DNA from: Flavobacterium aquicola
GTDB taxonomy: Bacteria; Bacteroidota; Bacteroidia; Flavobacteriales; Flavobacteriaceae
Length of the DNA stretch: 64,000 nt
Direction of reading: 5' to 3'
NCBI RefSeq assembly: GCF_003385115.1
Contig: NZ_QUNI01000002.1
Span: forward strand, 496,001 to 560,000
Part shown: positions 46,303 through 54,002 of the stretch, in pieces
How positions within the stretch are numbered: position 1 is the stretch's first letter
Layout of the letters: the number at the start of each line of letters is the position of its first letter
Program-made: the position numbers and the translations under genes
The notes under the pieces: model-generated
The model's database searches: none
Seen by the model: only the letters and a program-made list of their open reading frames with translations
Told to the model about the DNA's origin: nothing

Positions 46303-46557
46303 TTATTTTTTAAAGGTTAAAATCCATTGCAATACATCTTCTATAATTGTTGTATTAATGGAATAGAAAATAAATTGCCCAGATTTTTCGGCGGTAATTA
46401 AATCGGCGCGTTTCAAAATATCCAAATGATGAGAAATACTTGGCTTCGACATATTAAACTGATCGGCAATTTCTCCCGCAGATAAATCCTTTGTTTTCAA
46501 AAGCTCCAATATTTCTCTTCGTGTGGCATCATTCAATGCTTTAAATATGTCATTCAT
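46303..46557 (-). CDS. ArsR-family repressor (SdpR-like)
   Basis: An 84-residue winged-helix regulator. MNDIFKALNDATRREILELLKTKDLSAGEIADQF... opens the ArsR fold; the recognition helix is SKPSISHHLDILKRADLI; the wing is EKSGQFIFYSIN. No metal-binding Cys motif is present, which fits autorepressors such as SdpR rather than ArsR metal sensors. It is the first gene of a two-gene operon with SdpI and a near-perfect dyad lies 19 bp upstream of its start codon, so autoregulation is very likely. Confidence 0.92.
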   Translation of the reverse strand: MNDIFKALNDATRREILELLKTKDLSAGEIADQFNMSKPSISHHLDILKRADLITAEKSGQFIFYSINTTIIEDVLQWILTFKK

Positions 46558-46575
46558 TATTTAAAGTATTTATAT

Positions 46576-46595
46576 ATTTAGACAAATGTCTAAAT
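46576..46595. promoter_or_regulatory. Operator of the ArsR-SdpI operon
   Basis: ATTTAGACA-AA-TGTCTAAAT: two perfect 9-bp half-sites around a 2-bp centre, just upstream of the repressor gene. On the - strand it contains GACATTTG, one base off the TAnnTTTG -7 consensus, so a bound repressor would cover the promoter. Confidence 0.75.
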
Positions 46596-46640
46596 ACATT
46601 TTTAAACAGCCAAATTTATTTATAAAATAATCTATAAAAC

Positions 46641-46673
46641 AAAAAGAGCTGCAAAATTGTTTTACAGCTCTTT
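46641..46673 (-). terminator. Terminator of the MFS transporter gene
   Basis: AAAGAGCTG / CAGCTCTTT stem (46643-46651, 46665-46673) followed by T-rich sequence on the - strand, 24 bp after the stop. Confidence 0.75.
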
Positions 46674-46696
46674 GATATACTTTATATATGATTAAA

Positions 46697-47974
46697 CTAA
46701 AATTTATGCTCCTTTTTACTAATTGCCAATAAAGCAAATAAAGAAATACAGGCTGCAAAGGTCAGATAGAACCCGACATAAGTTAAACTATATGTTGATG
46801 CCAGCCAGATTGCAATCATAGGTGCAAAAGCCGCCCCAATAATTCCGGCCATATTGAAAGTTAATGATGCTCCTGAATAACGAACAGTAGTAGGAAATAA
46901 TTCAGATAAAAAAGTTCCCAAAGGTCCGTAAGTGAATCCCATCAAGGCCATTCCTGCACATAAAAAGAAAGTTACCATTACTGTATTTCCTGAATTTAAA
47001 AAATAGGAAAAGAAAAATCCAAAAACGGCAATGGCAGTCGTAGCAATAATAAGCATTTTGCGCCTTCCAATTTTGTCTGCAACTACAGCAGAAACTGGAA
47101 TAAACAAAGCAAAAAACAATACCGAAAACAGCTGAATCAGCAAGAAATCTCTTTTCTCATAACCCAAATCGGATGTTGCCCAGCTCAAAGTAAATACTGT
47201 CATTAAATAAAACACCAAGAAAGTGGTAATTGATGCTAATGTTCCAAAAAGCAGTTGGTTTTTATAGGATTTAACCAAGGCAAGAAAAGGAATTTTAACT
47301 TCTTCATGTTCTTTTTTGGAGTTTTCAAAAGATGGAGTCTCAGTAATTTTGGTACGGATATAAAAGCCTACTACAACCAAAAGTGAGCTGGCGATAAAAG
47401 GAATTCTCCAGCCATAATCCATAAAATCCTGACTGCTCATCAAGTCTGTCAACAGTAAAAAAGTTCCGCCTGAAAGCAGCAGACCAATTGGCGCACCCAA
47501 TTGCGGAAACATTCCGTACCAAGCGCGTTTATTTGGCGGCGCATTTTCTATAGCTAATAAAACAGCTCCTCCCCACTCACCTCCAAGTCCTACGCCCTGC
47601 CCAAATCGGCACAGCATCAATAACAAAGGAGCAGCAACGCCAATACTGGCATAACCTGGTAAAAATCCAATAGTCACTGTCGAAATTCCCATGGTTAATA
47701 AAGCAGCCACTAAGGTAAATTTACGGCCGATTTTGTCTCCATAATGTCCAAAAAACGCGGATCCCAACGGACGAGAAATAAAAGCTATCGAAAAAGTTGC
47801 CAGCGACTGCAAGGTTGCCATCGTAGCATCTGCACTTGGAAAGAACAATTGAGGAAAAACCAAAACCGCAGCATTGGCATAAATATAAAAGTCAAAAAAT
47901 TCGATTGTGGTGCCAATTAAACTGCCGAAAAGAACATGTTTTAACGAGTTCTTTTTATTCTGGTCATCTTTCAT
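46697..47974 (-). CDS. MFS transporter (metabolite:H+ symporter-like)
   Basis: A 425-residue inner-membrane transporter with twelve predicted helices. The N-terminal GSLIGTTIEFFDFYIYA, FISRPLGSAFFGHYGDKIGRKFTL (the MFS motif between helices 2 and 3) and RFGQGVGLGGEWGGAVLLAIE are the signatures of the metabolite:H+ symporter family (ProP, ShiA, YhjE). The second half repeats the loop signature in ADKIGRRKML. Substrate cannot be inferred; relatives carry small carboxylates, amino acids or osmolytes. Single gene, with terminator behind it. Confidence 0.88.
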   Translation of the reverse strand: MKDDQNKKNSLKHVLFGSLIGTTIEFFDFYIYANAAVLVFPQLFFPSADATMATLQSLATFSIAFISRPLGSAFFGHYGDKIGRKFTLVAALLTMGISTVTIGFLPGYASIGVAAPLLLMLCRFGQGVGLGGEWGGAVLLAIENAPPNKRAWYGMFPQLGAPIGLLLSGGTFLLLTDLMSSQDFMDYGWRIPFIASSLLVVVGFYIRTKITETPSFENSKKEHEEVKIPFLALVKSYKNQLLFGTLASITTFLVFYLMTVFTLSWATSDLGYEKRDFLLIQLFSVLFFALFIPVSAVVADKIGRRKMLIIATTAIAVFGFFFSYFLNSGNTVMVTFFLCAGMALMGFTYGPLGTFLSELFPTTVRYSGASLTFNMAGIIGAAFAPMIAIWLASTYSLTYVGFYLTFAACISLFALLAISKKEHKF

Positions 47975-48131
47975 GCGGTTTTGATATAGTTTTTTTTTAG
48001 AAAATAGAATGTAAAAATGAATCTATTTTTTCAAAACAACAAACATTTATTTATTTAAACTGGACTTTATTGTGAAAAAACCACTCCTTTTGTCTGTAAA
48101 TCACAACCACAAGATATAACAATGCCTTTTA

Positions 48132-48159
48132 TCTAATGGCTATTGTCTAATGTCTAATT
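48132..48159. repeat. Short 7-bp-period array upstream of bshC
   Basis: Four consecutive heptamers TCTAATG, GCTATTG, TCTAATG, TCTAATT. It sits in a 223-bp gap between divergent transcription units, 38 bp before the bshC start, and could overlap the promoter. Confidence 0.55.
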
Positions 48160-48197
48160 TTCATTAAATTTACAGCTATCAAAAAAAAACAGTAATT

Positions 48198-49799
48198 ATG
48201 CCTACCGACTGTATCAGCTATCAAACCTCAGGATATTTCTCCAAATTGATACAAGATTATTTAAATCAAAAACCAGAATTAAAAACACTATACAATCATT
48301 TTCCAACTCTCGAAAACTTTAAAAAACAAATCGAGGAGAAAAAGGAAAATTTTAATGACAATGGCAATGATAAAAGACAAACTTTAGTCAGTGTGTTAAA
48401 AAAACAATATGCCGAATTGAATGTTTCCAAAGAAACTTTATCCCATATTGAACTCTTAAACAATTCCAACACTTTCACTGTTACCACCGGACATCAATTA
48501 AACTTGTTCAGCGGTCCGCTTTATTTTTTATACAAAATCATTTCAACTATTAATCTTACCAAAGAATTAAAAGCAGAATATCCAGAATATGATTTTGTAC
48601 CAATTTATTGGATGGCGACCGAAGACCACGATTTTGAAGAAATCAATTATTTTAGTTTCAAAGGAAAAAAATTCCATTGGAACAGAGAAAGTACAGGTCC
48701 TGTCGGAAGATTATCTACCGAAGGGTTAAAAGATTTCCTCGAAATTTATGGTCAGGAAATAGGTTCCAGCACCAATGCAAATGCTATAAAAAAACTTTTT
48801 GAAGATTCTTATATCAAGCATGACAATCTAGCCGATGCAACAAGATATCTGGCCAATGAACTTTTTGGAGCTTCAGGTCTAGTTATTTTAGATGCAGATC
48901 ATCAGGATTTGAAACGCAGTTTTATACCCTACGTAAAAGAGGAATTACTACAGCAGACTTCTTTTAAAGCAGTAAGCGAAACCATCGAGAAAATAAAAGA
49001 TTATACGATTCAAGTCAATCCTCGCGAAATTAATTTATTCTACATTGAAGATAATTTACGAGAACGAATTATTTTCGAAAACGGAATTTACAAAGTCAAC
49101 CATACCAAAATCGAATTCACTGAAGCTGAAATTCTGGCATTATTAGAAAGCAATCCCGAAAAATTCAGCCCGAATGTAATTATGCGTCCATTGTACCAAG
49201 AAGTAATTCTGCCTAATTTATGCTACATCGGCGGAGGCGGAGAAATAGCATATTGGCTAGAATTAAAATCTTTTTTCGATACCGTAAAAGTGACTTTCCC
49301 AGCATTACTGATAAGAAACTCGGTGCTTTTGACAACCGAAAAACAAAATGCGAAAATCGATAAATTGAATTTAAATTGGTCAGATTTATTTTCGAAGCAA
49401 TCCATTTTAGTCAATCAGATTACTCAAAAACTATCCGATTTTCCAATTGATTTCAAAGAGCAGAAAGACACTTTAAGAAAACAATTTGAAGTGCTTTTAG
49501 AATTAGCCAATCATACTGACAAATCTTTCTTAGGAGCAGTAAAAGCTCAGGAAGCCAAACAGACCAAAGGATTGGAAAATCTAGAAAAAAGATTACTTAT
49601 CGCTCAAAAAAGAAAATTCCATGATGAACTGCAGCGTATTATTGACCTGCAGAACGAATTGTTCCCAAACCAAAGCCTTCAGGAACGCCAAGCCAATTTT
49701 TCAGAATTTTATCTGGAAAATGGTGATCGTTTGATCCCTCTATTAATGAACCAACTCAATCCTTTAGAACACAATTTTAACATTATTACATTGTACTAA
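48198..49799 (+). CDS. bshC: Bacillithiol biosynthesis cysteine-adding enzyme BshC
   Basis: A 533-residue cytoplasmic enzyme that adds cysteine to glucosaminyl-malate in the last step of bacillithiol synthesis. The N-terminal Rossmann-like core has VTTGHQLNLFSGPLYFLYKI and VPIYWMATEDHDFEEINYF, both diagnostic; LVILDADHQDLKR and IGGGGEIAYWLELK follow. The C-terminal coiled-coil helices (about 400-500) are typical. Length matches the family. The other bsh genes are not in this window. The start ATG gives MPTDCISYQ, as in flavobacterial relatives. Confidence 0.95.
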   Translation: MPTDCISYQTSGYFSKLIQDYLNQKPELKTLYNHFPTLENFKKQIEEKKENFNDNGNDKRQTLVSVLKKQYAELNVSKETLSHIELLNNSNTFTVTTGHQLNLFSGPLYFLYKIISTINLTKELKAEYPEYDFVPIYWMATEDHDFEEINYFSFKGKKFHWNRESTGPVGRLSTEGLKDFLEIYGQEIGSSTNANAIKKLFEDSYIKHDNLADATRYLANELFGASGLVILDADHQDLKRSFIPYVKEELLQQTSFKAVSETIEKIKDYTIQVNPREINLFYIEDNLRERIIFENGIYKVNHTKIEFTEAEILALLESNPEKFSPNVIMRPLYQEVILPNLCYIGGGGEIAYWLELKSFFDTVKVTFPALLIRNSVLLTTEKQNAKIDKLNLNWSDLFSKQSILVNQITQKLSDFPIDFKEQKDTLRKQFEVLLELANHTDKSFLGAVKAQEAKQTKGLENLEKRLLIAQKRKFHDELQRIIDLQNELFPNQSLQERQANFSEFYLENGDRLIPLLMNQLNPLEHNFNIITLY

Positions 49800-49830
49800 A
49801 TGATTATTCACCATAAAACCAAAAAATTCA

Positions 49831-51102
49831 ATGACCAAAGACCGCCTTATTTCGCTCGACGTTTTCAGAGGATTAACTATTTTTTTAATGACCATTGTCA
49901 ATAACCCTGGCAGCTGGTCCGCAATTTACCCGCCATTAGAACACGCCGAATGGCACGGCTGTACCCCTACCGACTTAGTTTTCCCCTTCTTTGTTTTTAT
50001 TATGGGTGTTGCGATTTCATTTGCAATGCCAACCAAGACATACGACAGCACCACTTTTAATAAAATTTTCACCCGCTCGCTCCGTATGATCTGCCTTGGG
50101 ATATTTTTCAACTTTTTCAGCAGCATACAGCTGTTTGGATTAGAAGGCATTCCATTAATTATTGGCAGATTAGTTATAACAACGTTAGTTGGTTATGCTC
50201 TAATGGGAAATTTTGATGCTAAACTAAAAACATATTTAGCCATTTCAATTTTTATAATTTATATGATTCTTGCTTATAGCGGTATAGAATCCTACCAATC
50301 TGTTCGTTTACCTGGTGTTTTACAGCGTATCGGAATTGTCTATTTTATCGCCTCGCTTCTTTATCTCAAAACAACACAGCAAACTCAGATTTTAGTTACT
50401 ATCGGAATACTGCTTAGCTATTGGGCAATTATGACACTGATTCCTGCTCCAGGTTTCGAAATCACAAACCTCGAAAAAGGCACTAATCTAGCTGCTTGGG
50501 TGGATAGCATTCTATTAAAAGGACATATGTGGGAATCTACCAAAACCTGGGATCCCGAAGGAGTATTAAGTACTATCCCTTCCATTGCGACTGGAATGAT
50601 AGGCTTATTAATTGGTCAATTATTAAACAGTGCATTATTAAAAACTGAAAAATTCAAAAAAATACTGCTTATAGGAGTGATTTTAATTATTCTGGGACAA
50701 ATCTGGAATATTGTTTTCCCTATAAACAAAGCACTTTGGACAAGTTCATACGTTTTATATACCGCTGGACTCGCTACATTTACCATATCACTTTTATACT
50801 ATGTAATTGATATTGCCGATTATAAAAAAGGAACCAAATTATTCCTTATTTGGGGAGTAAATCCAATGATTGTTTTTTTCCTTTCTCAGATTGTTCCGCA
50901 GGCCATGGGAATGATTTCTTTACCAAATCCAAAAATACCCACGGAACAGACTAATCTTTGGGATTATCTTTATTTCCTAGGTGTTCAACCATACTTCAGT
51001 AATCCAATGACGGCTTCATTAGTATTTGCATTACTTTATGCAGGTGTATGGTCTATATTGCTGGCTTATTTTTATAAAAAGAAAATGTTTTTTAAAGTAT
51101 AA
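49831..51102 (+). CDS. DUF5009/HGSNAT-like membrane acyltransferase
   Basis: A 423-residue membrane protein with about ten helices. The N-terminal RLISLDVFRGLTIFLMTIVNNPG and AEWHGCTPTDLVFPFFVFIMGVAISFA are signatures of the heparan-alpha-glucosaminide N-acetyltransferase catalytic domain (DUF1624/DUF5009; also called NagX in some bacteria). The His in EWHG is conserved in the family, where an acetyl group is passed across the membrane to a sugar. LPGVLQRIGIVYF is a further conserved block. It begins 31 bp after bshC. Whether it modifies N-acetylglucosamine or another sugar is unknown. Confidence 0.87.
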   Translation: MTKDRLISLDVFRGLTIFLMTIVNNPGSWSAIYPPLEHAEWHGCTPTDLVFPFFVFIMGVAISFAMPTKTYDSTTFNKIFTRSLRMICLGIFFNFFSSIQLFGLEGIPLIIGRLVITTLVGYALMGNFDAKLKTYLAISIFIIYMILAYSGIESYQSVRLPGVLQRIGIVYFIASLLYLKTTQQTQILVTIGILLSYWAIMTLIPAPGFEITNLEKGTNLAAWVDSILLKGHMWESTKTWDPEGVLSTIPSIATGMIGLLIGQLLNSALLKTEKFKKILLIGVILIILGQIWNIVFPINKALWTSSYVLYTAGLATFTISLLYYVIDIADYKKGTKLFLIWGVNPMIVFFLSQIVPQAMGMISLPNPKIPTEQTNLWDYLYFLGVQPYFSNPMTASLVFALLYAGVWSILLAYFYKKKMFFKV

Positions 51103-51172
51103 ATAAAAAGTAAAACAACAGTATTTCATCATTAAATTGATTATTTGCTAAAATATTTCAACAAAAAAAGTA

Positions 51173-51180
51173 TATTTTTG
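51173..51180 (+). promoter_or_regulatory. Candidate -7 element of ndk
   Basis: TATTTTTG matches TAnnTTTG exactly, 25 bp before the ndk start codon. The nearest TTG (51145-51147) is 25 bp upstream of it, longer than the usual -33/-7 spacing. Confidence 0.5.
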
Positions 51181-51205
51181 CACAAAATTTTAAAACACAG
51201 AAAAA

Positions 51206-51625
51206 ATGGCGACTAATAGAACTTTTACAATGATTAAACCAGATGCGGTTCAAAACGGACACATCGGAAACATATTAGCAATGATTACAAACGGTGGTTT
51301 CAAAATCGTTTCTTTGAAATTAACTCAATTAACAGTTGCAGATGCTCAGGCATTTTATGCTGTGCACGCTGCAAGACCATTCTACGGAGAATTGGTAGAA
51401 TTCATGTCAAGAGGTCCTATCGTTGCTGCAATTTTAGAAAAAGAAAACGCAGTTGAAGATTTCAGAACTTTAATTGGTGCTACAAACCCAGCTGAAGCTG
51501 CTGAAGGAACTATCCGTAAAGCATACGCAACTTCTATCGGAGAAAATGCAGTTCACGGATCTGACAGCGATGAAAATGCTGCTATCGAAGGAGCATTCCA
51601 CTTTGCAGGAAGAGAGCAATTCTAG
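51206..51625 (+). CDS. ndk: Nucleoside diphosphate kinase
   Basis: A 139-residue enzyme that transfers phosphate from ATP to nucleoside diphosphates. The N-terminal [14 protein letters not shown] binds nucleotide; the active-site His117 lies in [12 protein letters not shown]. The family's usual end is kept. Start ATG gives [14 protein letters not shown]. It is monocistronic: a -7 element in front and, after the stop, a heptamer array followed by a strong terminator. Confidence 0.97.
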   Translation: MATNRTFTMIKPDAVQNGHIGNILAMITNGGFKIVSLKLTQLTVADAQAFYAVHAARPFYGELVEFMSRGPIVAAILEKENAVEDFRTLIGATNPAEAAEGTIRKAYATSIGENAVHGSDSDENAAIEGAFHFAGREQF

Positions 51626-51630
51626 TATTC

Positions 51631-51725
51631 AGATTGCAGATTGCAGATTGCAGATTGCAGATTGCAGATTGCAGATTGCAGATTGCAGATTGCAGATTGC
51701 AGATTGCAGATTGCAGATTGCAGAT
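51631..51725 (+). repeat. Heptamer tandem array, 13 perfect copies of AGATTGC
   Basis: Thirteen exact copies of AGATTGC (51631-51721) plus a partial copy, starting 5 bp after the ndk stop codon. Because 7 is not a multiple of 3, each frame cycles through the same seven codons; none is a stop on either strand. The array is immediately followed by the ndk terminator. Confidence 0.95.
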
Positions 51726-51770
51726 ATATAAAAAAATCCCATTCGTATGCGAATGGGATTTTTTTATATA
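51725..51770. terminator. Perfect 21-bp-arm bidirectional terminator
   Basis: Arms 51725-51745 and 51750-51770 are exact reverse complements; core ATCCCATTCG / CGAATGGGAT with a 4-nt loop TATG, A-run left and T-run right. It would end ndk transcripts and those of the convergent DciA-like gene. Confidence 0.92.
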
Positions 51771-51788
51771 TACTAAATGATTATATCT

Positions 51789-51848
51789 TCTTCTTTCTGC
51801 CTTCTGCCTTCTTCTTTCTGCAATCTGCAATCTGCAATCTGCTACCTG
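51789..51848 (-). repeat. Opposed heptamer array with variant units
   Basis: On the + strand: TCTTCTT, TCTGCCT, TCTGCCT, TCTTCTT, then three TCTGCAA, one TCTGCTA, and CCTG. The TCTGCAA units are the reverse complement of the AGATTGC array on the other side of the terminator. The outer ends match too: TATTCAG at 51626-51632 and CTGAATA at 51846-51852. Confidence 0.85.
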
Positions 51849-51855
51849 AATACTA

Positions 51856-52152
51856 TTATCTAAGAACCACATCCTTCACCACATCTCTCCTTAATTCCTC
51901 ATTTATCATTTTGATAATCTTGGATTTACCGTGGCTTAATTCCTCACGCAAAACCGCCGACGTTAACTGAACATACAACGTCGAACCTTTCAAAACCACA
52001 TTATTGGTATAACTGTTCACACCGTTCCCCATCAAGTTACGCCAAGCATCTTTCACATCAATCTCATCCATTCCTGACTGCAGTTTATTCACCTCAATAA
52101 TCTGCTTCAGAATATCTCCTACAGTACTTTGATTATTTAGTCTTTTTGCCAT
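51856..52152 (-). CDS. DUF721/DciA-like protein
   Basis: A 98-residue protein of the DUF721 family. DciA, a member of this family, loads the replicative helicase DnaB in bacteria without DnaC/DnaI; this assignment is established for the family, while function here is inferred. Features: TVGDILKQIIEVNKLQSGMDEIDVKDAWRNLMG, then the strand-rich LKGSTLYVQLTSAVLREELSHGKSKIIKMINEEL. The start chosen is ATG 52152 (MAKRLNN); ATG 52158 adds two residues. It overlaps the end of the lipoprotein gene upstream by about 20 bp. Confidence 0.85.
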   Translation of the reverse strand: MAKRLNNQSTVGDILKQIIEVNKLQSGMDEIDVKDAWRNLMGNGVNSYTNNVVLKGSTLYVQLTSAVLREELSHGKSKIIKMINEELRRDVVKDVVLR

Positions 52153-52576
52153 AGTCATCTAGATTTATTGGTCCTGCTTTTTTATAATGATATTCTTTTT
52201 TCTCCTTGTTCAAAACAACTAACTCTTTATCTGTCAAAGCCAGTATTTCTTCGCTCCATTTCATGTACGGCGTACTGTAATCCAAAAAAGTCTGATCCTC
52301 TGCAAACCTGATTTTCACATTTTCAAACGTATCATTTGCCAAAAAAGTTCCGTCTAATTGAGGCATCACTTTCTTGCGGATTCCAGCATTATTTTTATCA
52401 ATCTGTAAATAATCAAATGATTCGTTCACGCCATATTGCTTCTCACTTCCATCCTCCAAAATCACTTTTTCAATTTCCCAATACCCGTTGATTTTTGCAA
52501 TATCGGCTGGATTTATTTTTTGTTTACAGCCAACAAATAAAAGGGCAATCAGTAAAACACCAAATACTTTTTTCAT
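52133..52576 (-). CDS. Lipocalin-like lipoprotein
   Basis: A 147-residue lipoprotein. The start at 52576 gives MKKVFGVLLIALLFVGC, lipobox FVGC (Cys17); the frame is open further upstream but that part has no signal character. The mature part starts with INGYWEIEKVILEDGSEKQYG and has strands DYLQIDKNNAGIRKKVMPQLDG and ELVVLNKEKKEYHYKK, a small beta-barrel of lipocalin type common in Bacteroidota. Function unknown. It is transcribed just before the DciA-like gene. Confidence 0.75.
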   Translation of the reverse strand: MKKVFGVLLIALLFVGCKQKINPADIAKINGYWEIEKVILEDGSEKQYGVNESFDYLQIDKNNAGIRKKVMPQLDGTFLANDTFENVKIRFAEDQTFLDYSTPYMKWSEEILALTDKELVVLNKEKKEYHYKKAGPINLDDYGKKTK

Positions 52577-52594
52577 AGATAATTTATTTTTTAA

Positions 52595-52676
52595 GGAGCT
52601 GTTACCTGCTATCCGCTTGTATCTTTTTTGTCTCGAAAAAACGAGACAAAAAAGGATACCACTTCTATCACGGCTA
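52595..52676 (+). repeat. Palindromic intergenic repeat, copy A
   Basis: GGAGCTGTTACCTGCTATCC, then a stem TATCTTTTTTGTCTCG (52620-52635) pairing with 52642-52658 with one bulged G, loop of six A, then CCACTTCTATCACGGCTA. It lies between divergent genes. It shares its outer parts with copy B (45498-45626, opposite strand) but not the stem. Confidence 0.7.
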
Positions 52677-52810
52677 GGGAATCCAGCTAACAACAACTTT
52701 AGCGAACCTACAAAGTTAAACTTTATAATTCCACAGAAAATAAAAAAACACATTCCCTTTTAAACTATTTTACATATTTTTGGTCTTACCCAAAACTAAC
52801 CTCCATAACC

Positions 52811-53887
52811 ATGTCAAAATCAATACTATTACTCGTATTTGCATTTTTTTGTATCAATTGTTCTTCCGACACTTCAGAACCAGATCCTACACCAACGCCA
52901 GCCGAAACACTCTATTTCCCGCCAATTACCGGTAATAATTGGGAAACCAAATCCATAGAAAGCCTTGGCTGGAAACAAACGGCTGTACAGCCATTATTGG
53001 ATTATTTAGAACTCAAACATTCCAAAGGCTTTATCATTTTGGTCAACGGACGCATTGTATTGGAAAATTATTTCAACGGTCACGATGCTTCTACAAACTG
53101 GTATTGGGCTAGTGCGGGAAAAACATTGACATCTACATTGACGGGAATTGCACAGCAGGAAAACCTCATCAGCATTAATAACAAAGTATCGCAATATTTA
53201 GGAACAGGCTGGACCAGTGTGCCATTAGCCAAAGAAAACCTTATAACCTGTAAACATCTATTAACCATGACCTCAGGTCTAGACGACAGTACAGATGATG
53301 TTTCCCCTTCCGCCCTTACTTACAAGGCCGATGCAGGGACACGCTGGGCATATCACAATGTGTATGTAAAACTGCAGGATGTCATTGCACAAGCAAGCGG
53401 ACAATCATGGAGCAGTTATTTCAATACCAAATTAAGAGACAAAATCGGAATGAACGGTGCTTGGTTTAAACTTGACAATAATATTATATATAGTAGCACT
53501 ACCAGAAGCATGGCGCGCTTTGGATTACTCATCTACAACAAAGGAAAATGGGAAAATAATATAATCCTGAACGAAAGTTATTTCAATGAAGCCACAAATA
53601 CTTCACAAGACATCAACTTAGGTTACGGCTATCTATGGTGGCTGAATGGCAAAGCAAGCTATCACTTACCGCAATCGCAATTGCAATTCAAAGGTAGTTT
53701 AATTCCAACAGCTCCAAATGATATGTTCATGGCTTTAGGCAAAAATGACCAAAAAATCTATGTAATTCCAAGCAAAAAAATGGTCGTTATCCGTATGGGA
53801 GATGTAGCAAATCCAGACAATCCTACTTTTGCTTTATCTGGTTTTGATGAAGAATTATGGTCAAAAATAAGTGCTTTGTATCAGTAG
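52811..53887 (+). CDS. Beta-lactamase-family serine hydrolase, lipoprotein
   Basis: A 358-residue lipoprotein (INC, Cys17) with acidic SSDTSEPDP after the Cys. The class C beta-lactamase/esterase fold shows the SxxK motif in WASAGKTLTSTLTGI, a Tyr-x-Asn in WAYHNVYVKLQDVI and a C-terminal region with KNDQKIYVIPSKKMVVIRMGD. Such proteins are mostly esterases or peptidases, not antibiotic-resistance enzymes. It is paralogous to the convergent gene at 54003, with a shared hairpin between them. Confidence 0.85.
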   Translation: MSKSILLLVFAFFCINCSSDTSEPDPTPTPAETLYFPPITGNNWETKSIESLGWKQTAVQPLLDYLELKHSKGFIILVNGRIVLENYFNGHDASTNWYWASAGKTLTSTLTGIAQQENLISINNKVSQYLGTGWTSVPLAKENLITCKHLLTMTSGLDDSTDDVSPSALTYKADAGTRWAYHNVYVKLQDVIAQASGQSWSSYFNTKLRDKIGMNGAWFKLDNNIIYSSTTRSMARFGLLIYNKGKWENNIILNESYFNEATNTSQDINLGYGYLWWLNGKASYHLPQSQLQFKGSLIPTAPNDMFMALGKNDQKIYVIPSKKMVVIRMGDVANPDNPTFALSGFDEELWSKISALYQ

Positions 53888-53920
53888 GATCATAAATAAT
53901 TATCCAAAATGCTCTTTAAT

Positions 53921-53965
53921 AATTAGCGGTGTTTCGCAATTAAAAATCGTAAAACACCGCTAATT
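53921..53965. terminator. Hairpin between convergent serine hydrolase genes
   Basis: Perfect 14-bp arms AATTAGCGGTGTTT and its reverse complement (53921-53934, 53952-53965) with a 17-nt loop. T-runs are weak, so termination is likely but not certain. Confidence 0.6.
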
Positions 53966-54002
53966 ATTTTCATTATTCTACTGCAGGCTTTTTGAGTGAT
54001 GT

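Noticed and set aside
51474..51731. Frame with QIADCRL heptapeptide repeats
   Set aside because: It is produced by the 7-bp DNA array and an out-of-frame part of ndk; no coding evidence.
51631..51848. CRISPR array
   Set aside because: The period is 7 bp, there are no spacers and no cas genes in the window.
52577..52753. N-terminal extension of the lipocalin-like gene
   Set aside because: It passes through the palindromic repeat and lacks signal character; the lipobox start is at 52576.
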